Below, in pieces: positions 45,494 to 55,375 of a DNA stretch of 64,000 nt. Below the pieces are notes generated by a model, which had not been told where the DNA came from, made no database searches, and saw nothing but the letters and a program-made list of their open reading frames with translations. Within the stretch, counting starts at the first letter, position 1, and each line of letters begins with the position of its first letter. Made by a program: the position numbers and the translations under genes. This stretch comes from Paraburkholderia sp. ZP32-5 (GTDB taxonomy: Bacteria; Pseudomonadota; Gammaproteobacteria; Burkholderiales; Burkholderiaceae). The stretch covers positions 992,001 to 1,056,000 of the forward strand of contig NZ_JAJEJP010000002.1 of assembly GCF_021390495.1 (NCBI RefSeq), given 5' to 3'.

Positions 45494-46471
45494 TCAACTG
45501 ATCGTCGCGGGTGTATCGACGATGTCGTCGCGCGCGAGATTGCGCGAGAAACCGCGCAGCAGTTCGATCAAACGCAGCGCCGGGGCGGCGAGCGGTTCCT
45601 GCTTGCGCGTCAGAATGCCGAAGCCGGCGAGGCTCTTGCCGATTTCGAGCGGCAACGCGACGAGCAGCCCGCCACGCACATAGTCGCGCACGACAGATTC
45701 CGGCAGCATCGCAATCGCGTCGTAATTCTCGAGCAATTGCAGTGTGGCGAAGATCGACGCGCATTCAGTCAGATTGACCGGCGTCGCGAGTCCCGCGCGC
45801 GCAAGTTCTTCCTCGAACAGCACGCGCGCCGGACTGGTCACCGGTTGCGCGACCCACGGCCAGTCGACCAGTTCGCGCAGCGTGATGCGCGGGCGCGCGA
45901 CGAGCGGATGCACCGCGCGCACGACGAGCAGCAGCGTTTCGCGCGCAAGCGGCTCGAAATCGAAATCGTTGTGCTGCAGAGGATTGGTCAGACGCCCAAG
46001 CGCGAGGTCCACTTCACGGCGGTGCAGCAATTGCACGACCTGATCGCTGGTCTCGCCGAGAATGCGCACGTTCAGCAGCGGGCTTTCGGTCTTCAGCGCG
46101 GCGACGGACATCGCCAGCAGATCGGGCGCGGCGCCCATGATCGCGCCGACGGTCAACTGACCATGGCCGCCGCGGCGTTTGACTTCGAGGTCGTCGGCAA
46201 AGCGCGTCAGCTCGGCGAGCGCGCGCCGCGCGTAAGCGAGCGTCACGACGCCAAGCGGTGTCGGCGTCATGCCGCGCGCGTTGCGCTCGAACAGCAGAAA
46301 GCCGAACGCTTCTTCGATATCGCCGAGCATGCGGCTCGCGCTCGGCTGTGCGACGTTGACGGCCTCGGCGGCCTGATGAAGATTGCGGGTGTCGTCGAGT
46401 GCGACGAGCAGCGCGAGGTGCTTGAACTTGAGCCTGTTGACGAGTGCGACGGCGGCTGAATGTTGGCTCAT
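45494..46471 (-). CDS. LysR-type transcriptional regulator
   Basis: A 325-residue LysR regulator. The winged helix (residues about 12-70) reads LKFKHLALLVALDDTRNLHQ, then AAEAVNVAQPSASRMLGDIE, and the effector-binding domain fills the rest. It is placed within the rhamnose block, divergent from rhaM, with a palindrome over the rhaM promoter in the 139-bp gap, so it probably senses rhamnose or an intermediate and controls both sides. ATG 46471 matches the family start. Confidence 0.9.
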   Translation of the reverse strand: MSQHSAAVALVNRLKFKHLALLVALDDTRNLHQAAEAVNVAQPSASRMLGDIEEAFGFLLFERNARGMTPTPLGVVTLAYARRALAELTRFADDLEVKRRGGHGQLTVGAIMGAAPDLLAMSVAALKTESPLLNVRILGETSDQVVQLLHRREVDLALGRLTNPLQHNDFDFEPLARETLLLVVRAVHPLVARPRITLRELVDWPWVAQPVTSPARVLFEEELARAGLATPVNLTECASIFATLQLLENYDAIAMLPESVVRDYVRGGLLVALPLEIGKSLAGFGILTRKQEPLAAPALRLIELLRGFSRNLARDDIVDTPATIS

Positions 46472-46518
46472 GGTGCTCGTGCGATCCGGTTTGTGTATCG
46501 CCCAATCCCAACAACGGA

Positions 46519-46548
46519 TTGAAAGGCTATCGATGCAGGAATTATAGT
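46519..46548 (+). promoter_or_regulatory. sigma70 promoter of rhaM and the rhamnose uptake genes
   Basis: TTGAAA (46519-46524), an 18-base spacer and TATAGT (46543-46548), facing rhaM 63 bases on. Confidence 0.55.
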
Positions 46549-46554
46549 CATTCC
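46538..46554. promoter_or_regulatory. palindrome overlapping the rhaM promoter
   Basis: GGAAT, 7 bases, ATTCC. It covers the -10 element and lies between the divergent LysR and rhaM genes, so it is a candidate LysR operator. Confidence 0.4.
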
Positions 46555-46610
46555 AGACGCTTCTCCGACAAGGCGCGAACATCACTCTAACCATCTGGAG
46601 ACAGGCCGCA

Positions 46611-46946
46611 ATGGAGACAATCGCTTTCCGGATGGTGCTCAATCCTGGTATGCGCGAGGAATACGAACGGCGTCATACGGAGATCTGGCCAGAACTCGTT
46701 GACGCGTTGCACAATGCCGGCGTGCGCGATTACCGGATTTTCTTCGACCCGGACACCAACTATCTTTTCGCGGTGCTCGCGCGCAACAGCGACCATACGA
46801 TGGACCAGTTGCCGCAACTCGATGTGATGCGCAAATGGTGGGATTACATGGCCGACATCATGCACACCGCGCCGGACCATACACCGCTTCAGCAAACGCT
46901 CGAACCGGTCTTTCATTTGAGCTCATTCAGGAGTTCACTCGGTTGA
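46611..46946 (+). CDS. rhaM: L-rhamnose mutarotase
   Basis: A 111-residue cytoplasmic enzyme that interconverts the alpha and beta anomers of L-rhamnose. Family marks: [20 protein letters not shown] with the conserved His, [20 protein letters not shown], and WWDYMADIM. Length is as expected. CTGGAG lies before the start. Confidence 0.92.
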   Translation: METIAFRMVLNPGMREEYERRHTEIWPELVDALHNAGVRDYRIFFDPDTNYLFAVLARNSDHTMDQLPQLDVMRKWWDYMADIMHTAPDHTPLQQTLEPVFHLSSFRSSLG

Positions 46947-47060
46947 TGGCTCGATTAAATGGCTTACCGCCGGCTTGCTGAAAGCCACCAAAAAGCAATC
47001 TGTTGAACGCCGCAACAACGAACGAACCTCGAAACGCTTTTCACCCGACGAAGGTGCCGC

Positions 47061-47954
47061 ATGCAGGTTGTCGATTCGCATATCCATCTGTGGGATCTGA
47101 AAACACATCGCTATCCGTGGCTGGAAAACCCTGGCGTGTCGTTCGTCGGCGATGCGCGCGATCTGAAGCATGACTACCTGCTCGACGATCTGCTTGCCGA
47201 CGCGGGTGAGATCGAGGTGCTGAAGCTCGTGCATGTCGAAGCGAATCACGATCCCGCCGATCCGGTCGAGGAAACGCGCTGGCTGCAGGGGATTGCCGAT
47301 CGCGACGGCTCGCGCGGCATGCCGAATGCGATCGTCGCCGCGGTCGATCTGTCTGCGCCGAACGCGCCCGCGCTGCTCGAAGCGCATGCATCGTTCGCGA
47401 ATACGCGCGGCATCCGGCAGATTCTCAATGTGCACGACAACAAGCTGTTCGATTACGTCGGCCGGCATTTCATGCGCGAATCGCAGTGGCGCGAGCACTT
47501 TGCGCTGCTGCGTCGGTATAACCTTTCGTTCGACCTGCAACTGTATCCGTCGCAGATGGAAGACGCGGCCGCGCTCGCGCGCGCGCATGCGGACACGCTT
47601 TTTATCGTCAATCACGCGGGTATGTTCGTCGACCGCAGCAGCGTTGCTGGTTATCGCGCGTGGCGTGACGGGATGCGGTTGCTTGCGGGCTGCCCGAATG
47701 TTGTGGCGAAGATCAGTGGCCTCGCGATGTTCGATCATCGCTGGAGCGTCGAAAGTCTGCGGCCTTATGTGCTCGAAACGATCGATACGTTCGGTGTCGA
47801 GCGCGCGATGTTCGCGTCGAACTTTCCGGTCGACCGCCTGTTCGGGTCTTATACGGATTTGTGGCGTGCGTATGCGTCGATAGTCGGCGATGCGAGCGAT
47901 GCTGAAAAAGAAGCGTTGTTTCGCCGTAACGCGGAACGTTGCTACCGCATCTGA
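47061..47954 (+). CDS. amidohydrolase, probable L-rhamnono-lactonase
   Basis: A 297-residue amidohydrolase-2 family TIM-barrel enzyme. Metal ligands: DSHIHLWD near the start, VHVEANHDP, VNHAGMF, and the late SNFPVDRLFGSY. Between the rhamnose dehydrogenase and dehydratase steps a lactonase is required, and this family supplies sugar lactonases in such clusters. Substrate is inferred from context. Confidence 0.82.
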   Translation: MQVVDSHIHLWDLKTHRYPWLENPGVSFVGDARDLKHDYLLDDLLADAGEIEVLKLVHVEANHDPADPVEETRWLQGIADRDGSRGMPNAIVAAVDLSAPNAPALLEAHASFANTRGIRQILNVHDNKLFDYVGRHFMRESQWREHFALLRRYNLSFDLQLYPSQMEDAAALARAHADTLFIVNHAGMFVDRSSVAGYRAWRDGMRLLAGCPNVVAKISGLAMFDHRWSVESLRPYVLETIDTFGVERAMFASNFPVDRLFGSYTDLWRAYASIVGDASDAEKEALFRRNAERCYRI

Positions 47955-48038
47955 CGTTGCCGCGAATGCGGAGACAGTCGTACGAGAAAGAGCCAGCGCT
48001 TTGCATGGGATCGAGTCAGCGCTAAAAGGAGACACGCA

Positions 48039-49568
48039 GTGCAGCAATCCCCATCCGCGACGCCGCGACTCGAATTACGGCACGCGAGCAAATCATTCGG
48101 CCGCGTGCGCGCGCTGTCCGACGGCGACCTCGTGCTATGGCCGGGCGAAGTGCATGCGCTGCTCGGCGAGAACGGCGCGGGCAAATCGACTGTCGTCAAG
48201 ATTCTCGCGGGTGTGCATCAACCCGATGCTGGCGAGCTATTCGTCGACGGCTCGTCGCGCCGTTTCGCGACGCCGGCCGAGGCGCGCGATGCCGGCCTCG
48301 CGGTCATCTATCAGGAACCGACGCTGTTCTTCGATCTGTCGATCGCCGAAAACATCTTTATGGGCAGGCAGCCGGTCGATCGTTTCGGCCGCATCCAGTA
48401 CGACGCGATGCATCGCGAAGTGGACGGCCTGCTCGCATCGCTCGGTGTCGAGTTGCGCGCGGACCAACTGGTGCGCGGCCTGTCGATTGCCGATCAGCAG
48501 GTGATCGAAATCGCCAAGGCGTTGTCGCTGAATGCGAGCGTGCTGATCATGGATGAACCGACCGCCGCGCTGTCGCTGCCCGAAGTGGAGCGGCTGTTCG
48601 CAATCGTACGCAAGCTGCGTGAGCGCGACGTCGCGATCCTGTTCATCACACACCGCCTCGACGAAGTGTTAGCACTGACGCAGCGCGTGACGATCATGCG
48701 CGACGGCGCGAAAGTGTTCGACGCGTTGACCGCCGATCTCACTACCGACGCGATCGTCGCGAAGATGGTCGGCCGCGATCTCGAAACGTTCTATCCGAAG
48801 GCTGATTGCGCACCGGGCGACGTGCGTTTGTCGGTGCGCGGCTTGACGCGTATCGGCGTGTTCAAGGACGTATCGTTCGACGTGCGCGCGGGCGAGATCG
48901 TCGCGCTCGCGGGCCTCGTCGGCGCGGGGCGCAGCGAAGTCGCGCGGGCGATCTTCGGTATCGATCCGCTCGACGCCGGCGAAGTGTGGCTGGCCGGGCG
49001 GCGTCTTGCGACTGGCAAGCCTGCTGCGGCGGTGCGCGCGGGGCTCGCGCTGGTGCCGGAGGATCGTCGTCAACAGGGGCTTGCGCTCGAACTGAGCATC
49101 GCGCGCAACGCGTCGATGACGGTACTCGGCCGCCTCGTCAGGCATGGCCTGATATCGACGCGCAGCGAAACGCAGCTGGCGAATCAATGGGGCACGCGTC
49201 TGCGCCTGAAAGCCGGCGATCCGAATGCGCCGGTCGGTACCCTGTCAGGCGGCAATCAGCAGAAAGTCGTGCTCCGCAAGTGGCTCGCGACCAACCCGAA
49301 GGTGCTGATCATCGACGAGCCGACACGCGGCATCGACGTCGGCGCGAAAGCGGAGGTGTATAGCGCGCTCGCCGAACTCGTGCGCGACGGCATGGCGGTG
49401 CTGATGATTTCGAGCGAACTGCCCGAAGTGCTCGGCATGGCCGACCGCGTGCTGGTGATGCATGAAGGCCGCATCAGCGCGGAAATCGCGCGCGCCGATG
49501 CGAACGAGGAGCGCATCATGGGCGCCGCGCTGGGTCAGGCGCTGCCCTCGCTGGGACGGGCCGCATGA
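48039..49568 (+). CDS. rhaT: rhamnose ABC importer, ATPase
   Basis: A 509-residue double ATPase of the ribose/rhamnose (CUT2) type. The first half has Walker [23 protein letters not shown] and Walker [11 protein letters not shown]; the second half has the usual degenerate Walker [10 protein letters not shown], then [15 protein letters not shown] and [14 protein letters not shown] start 48039 with AAAAGGAG before it. It ends overlapping the first permease (ATGA). Confidence 0.9.
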   Translation: MQQSPSATPRLELRHASKSFGRVRALSDGDLVLWPGEVHALLGENGAGKSTVVKILAGVHQPDAGELFVDGSSRRFATPAEARDAGLAVIYQEPTLFFDLSIAENIFMGRQPVDRFGRIQYDAMHREVDGLLASLGVELRADQLVRGLSIADQQVIEIAKALSLNASVLIMDEPTAALSLPEVERLFAIVRKLRERDVAILFITHRLDEVLALTQRVTIMRDGAKVFDALTADLTTDAIVAKMVGRDLETFYPKADCAPGDVRLSVRGLTRIGVFKDVSFDVRAGEIVALAGLVGAGRSEVARAIFGIDPLDAGEVWLAGRRLATGKPAAAVRAGLALVPEDRRQQGLALELSIARNASMTVLGRLVRHGLISTRSETQLANQWGTRLRLKAGDPNAPVGTLSGGNQQKVVLRKWLATNPKVLIIDEPTRGIDVGAKAEVYSALAELVRDGMAVLMISSELPEVLGMADRVLVMHEGRISAEIARADANEERIMGAALGQALPSLGRAA

Positions 49569-50635
49569 TGCGCCATTCTTCGACTCATCCGCCGACCCAT
49601 TCCACGCCGGTGCAGCCGTCGCAAGCGAAACGCTCCGGCAACGCACCGGGCGGCTTCATCGCAAGCATCGCGAAGAGCCGCGAAACCACATTGTTCGTCG
49701 TGTTGATTCTGCTGATCGTCGGCACGGGTCTCGCGAAACCGCAGTTCCTGAATCTGCAGAATCTGCGCGACGTGCTGCTGAACGTGTCGATCATCGGCTT
49801 GCTGACGGCCGGCATGACGGTCGTGATCCTGATGCGGCATATCGATCTGTCGGTCGGCTCGACAGTTGGCATCAGCGCGTATGCGGTGGGCAGTCTGTAT
49901 GTCGCGTTTCCCCATATGCCGGTGCTCGTCGCGCTGGCGGCGGGACTGGCGATCGGGCTCGTCGCGGGCGGCATCAATGCGCTGCTGGTCGCGGTAGGGC
50001 GCGTGCCTTCGCTGGTCGCGACGCTGTCCACGCTATATATCTTTCGCGGCGCCGATTACGCCTGGGTGCATGGCGGCCAGATCAACGCGACCAGTCTGCC
50101 CGATGCGTATTCGCGGCTTGCCACCGGCACGCTGCTCGGCATTCCGACGCTCGCGCTGATTGCGGTCGTCGTGCTCGCGGGTCTTTCGGTGTATCTGAAG
50201 CAGTTTCGCGGTGGCCGCGAACACTATGCGATCGGCTCGAACCCGGAGGCCGCGCGGCTCGCGGGCGTGAATGTCGAACGTCGCGTGATGTCGGGCTTTC
50301 TGTTGTCCGGTGCGATCGCCGGGTTCGCTGGCGCGTTGTGGCTCGCGCGCTTCGGCACCGTCGATGCGAGCACCGCGAAGGGCATCGAATTGCAGGTGGT
50401 CGCGGCGGCCGTGGTCGGCAGCGTCGCGATCACGGGCGGTGTCGGCACGATCCTCGGCGCGACGCTCGGCGCGCTGGTGCTCGGCGTGATCAGCATCGCG
50501 CTGGTCGTGCTGCACGTGTCGCCGTTCTGGGAGCAGGCGATCCAGGGCGCGCTGATCGTCGCCGCGATCGCCGCCGATACCTTGCTTGCCCGCTCCGTCG
50601 CCAAACGCATGATGAGGAAACGCGATCATGGCTAA
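49565..50635 (+). CDS. rhaP: rhamnose ABC importer, permease 1
   Basis: A 356-residue CUT2-type permease with about eight to ten membrane helices. Marks: [41 protein letters not shown], and the ATPase-contact loop [20 protein letters not shown]. It overlaps rhaT by 4 bases and the next gene by 8. Confidence 0.9.
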   Translation: MMRHSSTHPPTHSTPVQPSQAKRSGNAPGGFIASIAKSRETTLFVVLILLIVGTGLAKPQFLNLQNLRDVLLNVSIIGLLTAGMTVVILMRHIDLSVGSTVGISAYAVGSLYVAFPHMPVLVALAAGLAIGLVAGGINALLVAVGRVPSLVATLSTLYIFRGADYAWVHGGQINATSLPDAYSRLATGTLLGIPTLALIAVVVLAGLSVYLKQFRGGREHYAIGSNPEAARLAGVNVERRVMSGFLLSGAIAGFAGALWLARFGTVDASTAKGIELQVVAAAVVGSVAITGGVGTILGATLGALVLGVISIALVVLHVSPFWEQAIQGALIVAAIAADTLLARSVAKRMMRKRDHG

Positions 50636-51653
50636 ACCCGATTCCGCGCTGCTCACGCGCAAACGCGAAACGCCGCTGCAATGGGAAGCGTTGCTGGTGA
50701 TCGTGCTGATCGCGTCGCTTGGCCTCGGGCGCTGGTTATCGCCGGTGTTTCTGACCGGTGCGAATCTGAGCAACGTGCTCGCCGATCTGACCGAGATCGC
50801 GCTGATGGCGCTGCCGATGACGCTGATCATCGTTGCCGCCGAAATCGATCTGTCGGTTGCATCGGTGCTCGGCGCGTCGAGTGCGTTAATGGGCGTGCTG
50901 TGGCATATGGGCTTGCCGATGCCGGTCGTGATCGTGCTGGTGCTGATCGCCGGTGCATTGGCCGGCTTGCTGAACGGGCTCGTGATCGTCAGGCTGAACC
51001 TGCCTTCGCTGGCCGTCACGATCGGTACGCTTGCGCTGTTTCGCGGCCTCGCGTATGTGTTGCTCGGCGATCAGGCGGTCGCGGATTTTCCGGCTGCCTA
51101 CACGGCGTTCGGCATGAACACGCTCGGTGCGAGTTTCATTCCGTTGCCGTTCGTGATCGTGATCGTCGCGGCGGTGCTGTTCACCGTGCTGTTGCAGGCC
51201 ACCGCGTTCGGCCGCAGCCTCTATGCGATCGGCGCGAATCCGACCGCGGCCGCGTTCTCGGGCATCGAGGTCGCGAACATCCGGCTGCGTCTGTTCGTCG
51301 TGTCGGGCTTCGTCAGTGCGCTCGCGGGCATCGTCTATACGTTGCGCTTTACCAGCGCGCGCGGCGATAACGGCGAGGGCTTCGAGCTGTCGGTGATCGC
51401 GGCGGTGCTGTTCGGCGGCGTCAGCATTTTCGGCGGACGCGGCTCGATGATCGGCGTGCTGCTGTCGCTGCTGATCATCGGCGTTCTGAAAAACGCGTTG
51501 ACGCTCGACGATGTATCGAGCGAAACGCTAACCATCGTGACCGGCGTGCTGCTGCTCGCGTCGGTGCTGATACCGAACCTCGTCGCGCGCTGGCGCGCGG
51601 CGCGTGACCGGCGTTTTATCGCGAAGTCCGCCGCGGCTTCGTCTGCCTCATAA
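50628..51653 (+). CDS. rhaQ: rhamnose ABC importer, permease 2
   Basis: A 341-residue CUT2-type permease. Marks: PMTLIIVAAEIDLSVASVLG, LNGLVIVRLNLPSLAVTIGT, and GRSLYAIGANPTAAAFSGIE as the coupling loop. The pairing of two different permeases with one ATPase is the rhamnose importer layout. Confidence 0.9.
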   Translation: MAKPDSALLTRKRETPLQWEALLVIVLIASLGLGRWLSPVFLTGANLSNVLADLTEIALMALPMTLIIVAAEIDLSVASVLGASSALMGVLWHMGLPMPVVIVLVLIAGALAGLLNGLVIVRLNLPSLAVTIGTLALFRGLAYVLLGDQAVADFPAAYTAFGMNTLGASFIPLPFVIVIVAAVLFTVLLQATAFGRSLYAIGANPTAAAFSGIEVANIRLRLFVVSGFVSALAGIVYTLRFTSARGDNGEGFELSVIAAVLFGGVSIFGGRGSMIGVLLSLLIIGVLKNALTLDDVSSETLTIVTGVLLLASVLIPNLVARWRAARDRRFIAKSAAASSAS

Positions 51654-51688
51654 CATTCTCTGTCCAACAACAACGCAGGAGACACTTC

Positions 51689-52699
51689 ATGTTCAAACCT
51701 CTACGTCACACCGGCGCCGCCGCGCTATGTGCCGCGTTGCTCGCGATCAGCTGCAGCGGCGCATTTGCCGCGGACCTCAAGAGCGGGCTGAAGATCGCGT
51801 TCGTGCCGAAGCAGATCAACAACCCGTACGAAGTGATCGCCGACGACGGCGGGCTTGCCGCGATCAAGGAATTCGGCGGCGTGGGCAAGGCGGTGGGGCC
51901 GTCGGATGCGGGCGCATCGTCGCAGGTGTCGTATATCAACACGCTGATTACGCAGCACCAGGACGCGATCGTGATCGCCGCGAACGACGCGAATGCGGTC
52001 GTGCCGTATCTGAAGAAAGCGATGGGTCAGGGCATCAAGGTCGTGACGTTCGATTCGGACACTGCGCCTGAAGGCCGGCAACTGTTCGTCAACCAGGCGA
52101 ACGCCGAAGGCATCGGCCGTGGTCAGGTGCAACTGGTGTCGAAGCTGATGGGCGGCGAGGGCGAGTTTGCGATTCTGTCGGCGACGCCGAACGCGACCAA
52201 CCAGAACACCTGGATCAAATGGATGCAGGAGGAACTGAAGAAGCCCGAGTACTCGAAGATCAAGCTGGTGAAGATCGCGTATGGCAACGATGACGATCAG
52301 AAGTCGTTCGTCGAAACGCAGGGGCTGCTGCAGGCGTATCCGAATCTGAAGGCGATCGTTGCGCCGACCACAGTCGGGATCGCGGCGGCGGCGCGCTATA
52401 TCTCGACGTCGTCGAGCAAGGGCAAAGTCGCGGTGACAGGTCTGGGCACGCCGAATCAGATGCGCGCGTTCGTGAAGAACGGCACCGTGCAGGCGTTCCA
52501 GTTGTGGGATCCGAATCAGCTCGGCTATCTCGCCGCGTACGCGGCGGCCGCGCTCGCGTCGGGGCAGATCACCGGCAAGGAAGGCGAAACGTTCAACGCC
52601 GGCAAGCTCGGCACGCGCACGATCGGCGCGCAAGGCGAAATCATTCTCGGACCGCCGACCACGTTCGATGCGAGCAATATCGACAAATTCAACTTCTGA
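51689..52699 (+). CDS. rhaS: rhamnose ABC importer, substrate-binding protein
   Basis: A 336-residue periplasmic binding protein. Signal peptide (GAAALCAALLAISCSGAFA), then the type I sugar-binding fold: IAFVPKQINNPYEVIADDGG, QHQDAIVIAANDANAVVPYL, KVVTFDSDTAPEGRQLFVNQ, and APTTVGIAAAARYI. The KQINNPY opening is typical of rhamnose binders. CAGGAGACAC stands before the ATG. It ends the uptake operon, 97 bases from the convergent nasS. Confidence 0.9.
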   Translation: MFKPLRHTGAAALCAALLAISCSGAFAADLKSGLKIAFVPKQINNPYEVIADDGGLAAIKEFGGVGKAVGPSDAGASSQVSYINTLITQHQDAIVIAANDANAVVPYLKKAMGQGIKVVTFDSDTAPEGRQLFVNQANAEGIGRGQVQLVSKLMGGEGEFAILSATPNATNQNTWIKWMQEELKKPEYSKIKLVKIAYGNDDDQKSFVETQGLLQAYPNLKAIVAPTTVGIAAAARYISTSSSKGKVAVTGLGTPNQMRAFVKNGTVQAFQLWDPNQLGYLAAYAAAALASGQITGKEGETFNAGKLGTRTIGAQGEIILGPPTTFDASNIDKFNF

Positions 52700-52795
52700 C
52701 GCTGGCGGTCTGGATGTTCGCCGCCGTCGCGTGTTGCGCACGTTGCGCGCACGATGGCGGCGAGTTGGTTTCACGCGCTCACGCGCGATACGAGT

Positions 52796-53971
52796 CTATC
52801 CGCCGATAGGAAAACGCCGCGCATAGGCAACGGATTGCGCGTTGCTGCCCCACACTTCGCCGTCGATCAACTTCCGTTCGATATCTTCACGAGGCACTGC
52901 CACGTTCACGCGCGCGGCGGCCTCGCGATAGAGCTGCGTCTGGTTGATGCTCGCGGCAATGTCGTCGTAGTCGTCACGCGCATCGATCATGCCCCAGCGC
53001 TCGAATTGCGTGAGAAACCATGCGCCTTCGAATGGATGCGGATAGTTGACCGCGCCGCCGTCGAAGAAGCGCATCGGCAGACGGCCCACGCTCGTCGCGT
53101 CGACGTGATCGCCAAGCCGCGCTGCAATCTGCTTCTCGTCGATACCGATGTATTCCGGCCGCGCGAGCCAGTGTGCGATCTCGTCGCGATGTCCGGCGCC
53201 GTCGAGCCAGCGGCATGCTTCGAGCACGGTCTGCACGAGCGCGCGGGTCGCGCGCGGATGTGTGTCGACGAAATCCCGTCTACACGCGAGTACCTTGTCC
53301 GGATGATCGGGCCATACCTCGCTCGTATAAGCGACCGTTCTGCCGACGCCTTGTGCTTCGGCCAGCGCGTTCCACGGTTCGCCGACGCACAGGCCGTCGA
53401 GCCGGTCCTCGGCGAGCGCGGCGACCATCTGCGGCGGCGCAATCGCGACGCTCTCGACATCGCGCAATGGATCGATGCCGTGCGCGGCGAGCCAGTAGTA
53501 CAGCCACAACGCGTGGGTGCCGGTCGGGTAGGTGTGTGCAAACACCGGCTTGCGGCCGAGGGTGGCGAGCGCTTCACGCAACGTGTTGTTGCCGGTGCCT
53601 TTCGCCGCGCCGGCTTCGGCGAGCGCGTCGGCGAGACGGTTCGACAGCGTGATCGCCTGGCCGTTGCGGTTGAGCACCATCAGCACCGCCATATCGGTGC
53701 GCGGGCTACCGAGCCCGAGCTGCACGCCATAAACGAGGCCGTATAGCGTGTGCGCGGCGTCGAGATCGCCGCACAGCAGCTTGTCGCGTACAGCGGCCCA
53801 GGACGGCTGACGGCACAGTTCGAGCGTGAGCCCGTGCGCGTGGCCGAACTCGAGCAGCTTCGCGGCGACGAGCGGCGCGGCATCGGACAGCGCGACGAAG
53901 CCGAGCCGCAAATGGGTCTTTTCAGGCGCTTCGGTCGAGTGAGGCGCGGCAACGGAAGTAGCTGGATTCAT
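52796..53971 (-). CDS. nasS: NasS-type nitrate-sensing protein
   Basis: A 391-residue protein of the NrtA/CmpA substrate-binding family without a signal peptide, so a cytoplasmic sensor. Marks: LRLGFVALSDAAPLVAAKLL, KLLCGDLDAAHTLYGLVYGV, AHTYPTGTHALWLYYWLAAH, and VGEPWNALAEAQGVGRTVAY. NasS holds the antiterminator NasT inactive and frees it when nitrate or nitrite binds. It starts 7 bases behind nasT, the reverse of the nasS-nasT order known from some bacteria. Confidence 0.87.
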   Translation of the reverse strand: MNPATSVAAPHSTEAPEKTHLRLGFVALSDAAPLVAAKLLEFGHAHGLTLELCRQPSWAAVRDKLLCGDLDAAHTLYGLVYGVQLGLGSPRTDMAVLMVLNRNGQAITLSNRLADALAEAGAAKGTGNNTLREALATLGRKPVFAHTYPTGTHALWLYYWLAAHGIDPLRDVESVAIAPPQMVAALAEDRLDGLCVGEPWNALAEAQGVGRTVAYTSEVWPDHPDKVLACRRDFVDTHPRATRALVQTVLEACRWLDGAGHRDEIAHWLARPEYIGIDEKQIAARLGDHVDATSVGRLPMRFFDGGAVNYPHPFEGAWFLTQFERWGMIDARDDYDDIAASINQTQLYREAAARVNVAVPREDIERKLIDGEVWGSNAQSVAYARRFPIGG

Positions 53972-53978
53972 AAGCGCT

Positions 53979-54554
53979 TCATTTAAGCGAGCCGGCCGAT
54001 GCGACGATTGCGCGCGCAACCTCGGCGAGTTTCACGCCCTGGTTCATCGCGCGTTTGCGCAGGCTCGCGTAGGCGGCGGGTTCGGTGAGTTTCTGCTGAT
54101 CCATCAGCAGACGTTTCGCGCGATCGATCAGCTTGCGCTCGGCGAGTTCGTTCTCGGCCTGGGCGAGCCGCTCGCGCAATTGCGACTCCTGTGCGAAGCG
54201 CGCGAGCGCGACTTCGAGAATCGGCGCGAGCCGTTCGCTTGCGAGGCCTTCGACGAGATAGGCGGTGACGCCCGCGTTGATCGCGTCGCGGATCAACTGC
54301 TGGTTCGCATCGTGACTGAACATCAGCACGGGACGCGGCGAGCTTGCATGCATCACCGCGAGCTGTTCGAGCGTGTCGCGTGACGGCGATTCGGTATCGA
54401 TGATGATCACGTCGGGCCGCTCGTCGCGCACCGCGCGATGCAGCGCCTGCGGCGTCGCCGTGCCGGCGAGCATGTCGCAGCCTAGCTTGGCGAGCGCGTC
54501 GCGGAGATCGCCGATGGGTTTATCGGTGTCGGTGACAAGGAGAACACGCAGCAT
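53979..54554 (-). CDS. nasT: NasT-type ANTAR antiterminator
   Basis: A 191-residue protein: receiver-like domain (about 1-120; VLLVTDTDKP, DVIIIDTESPS, VLMFSHDAN) and a C-terminal ANTAR RNA-binding domain (about 125-185; LAERKLIDRAKRLLMDQQ, then LTEPAAYASLRKRAMNQGVK). It binds paired hairpins in leaders of nitrate-assimilation mRNAs and prevents termination. The target genes are not in the window. Confidence 0.9.
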   Translation of the reverse strand: MLRVLLVTDTDKPIGDLRDALAKLGCDMLAGTATPQALHRAVRDERPDVIIIDTESPSRDTLEQLAVMHASSPRPVLMFSHDANQQLIRDAINAGVTAYLVEGLASERLAPILEVALARFAQESQLRERLAQAENELAERKLIDRAKRLLMDQQKLTEPAAYASLRKRAMNQGVKLAEVARAIVASAGSLK

Positions 54555-54959
54555 GAGAGAGCAGGGAGCGGCAACTGGGCATGGTTTAAGCAACAGGTAT
54601 GCCAACTGCTGTGCTGCAGTGTGTGGCGGTGGTGCTGTGAGGGTGCGGGCGCGCGTTCCGTGCGCTGTGTGCGTGCATCGCGGCTGTGCGCCGGGATATC
54701 GCGGGGAACGTGATACGAGCGGTGGCACCAGCGCGCGTGCGTGATAGCGCGCCGCCGATCACGTTGTGTTGCACCGGCGCGGGGCATGCCGTCGCGCTGC
54801 CGCCTGATGCACCGAAGCGGCGCATCAGGCGCCACATCGAGCCGTGGTGCCGTCCCCCGGCGGCCGGTCCGAAGGCCCGCGAAGGTGTGATAGCATCACC
54901 CGCCGAAAGTAGCCGGCTCGAGCCGGTCCGATCAAAAAATGGAGTTGAGGTTAGGAACC
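54555..54959. other. 405-bp gene-free region between nasT and the entericidin gene
   Basis: Should hold both promoters. It has an inverted repeat CGCCTGATGC (54801-54810) and GCATCAGGCG (54822-54831) with an 11-base loop, and small palindromes GTGATAGCATCAC and CCGGCTCGAGCCGG near 54887-54926. Confidence 0.45.
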
Positions 54960-55088
54960 ATGTTTAAACGTGTCACAGCGGTGCTGTTGCTGGTAGGGGG
55001 CCTGGTCATGCTGGCGGGCTGCAATACGGTTGCCGGTGCGGGTAAGGACATTTCCGATTCGGCGCACGCGGTCCAGCGCGCGCTGTAA
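54960..55088 (+). CDS. entericidin-type small lipoprotein
   Basis: A 42-residue lipoprotein: basic start MFKRV, hydrophobic VLLLVGGLVMLAGC with the lipobox LAGC (Cys 21), and the family tail NTVAGAGKDISDSAHAVQ. This is the entericidin A/B pattern. Entericidins are tiny envelope lipoproteins linked to stationary-phase lysis control; their role in betaproteobacteria is unclear. AGGTTAGGA precedes the ATG. Confidence 0.88.
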   Translation: MFKRVTAVLLLVGGLVMLAGCNTVAGAGKDISDSAHAVQRAL

Positions 55089-55278
55089 TCGACTGCGTCG
55101 CCGTTGCGGCGGCGCGACCGTCATCGGGTGATCGGCTGATCGGAATCGCGGACGATTCGTCGCCGGAAGATACCTTCGTGGTCGAGCGCGATATCGAAGA
55201 TGTGTGATGGCCATTGCGTGTGCGCAATGGCTTCCGTCAGATAAGCGCGACAGCAAATACGGTCAATAGATGATGCAA

Positions 55279-55310
55279 AAGGCGCGAAGCCCTGACGGGT
55301 TTCGCGCCTT
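55279..55310 (-). terminator. intrinsic terminator of infA
   Basis: AAGGCGCGAA (55279-55288) pairs with TTCGCGCCTT (55301-55310), with an inner CCC/GGG; on the minus strand it is followed by TTTTGC. It lies 65 bases behind the infA stop. Confidence 0.7.
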
Positions 55311-55375
55311 TGTGCAATCTGGGCGCGCGCTATTGCAGCGCATGCCCGGTTTCGCCGCGACGCGGCGTTGCGTCG

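Noticed and set aside
54801..54831. Hairpin upstream of nasT as a NasT (ANTAR) target
   Set aside because: ANTAR targets are paired hairpins with six-base loops; this has one hairpin with an 11-base loop.
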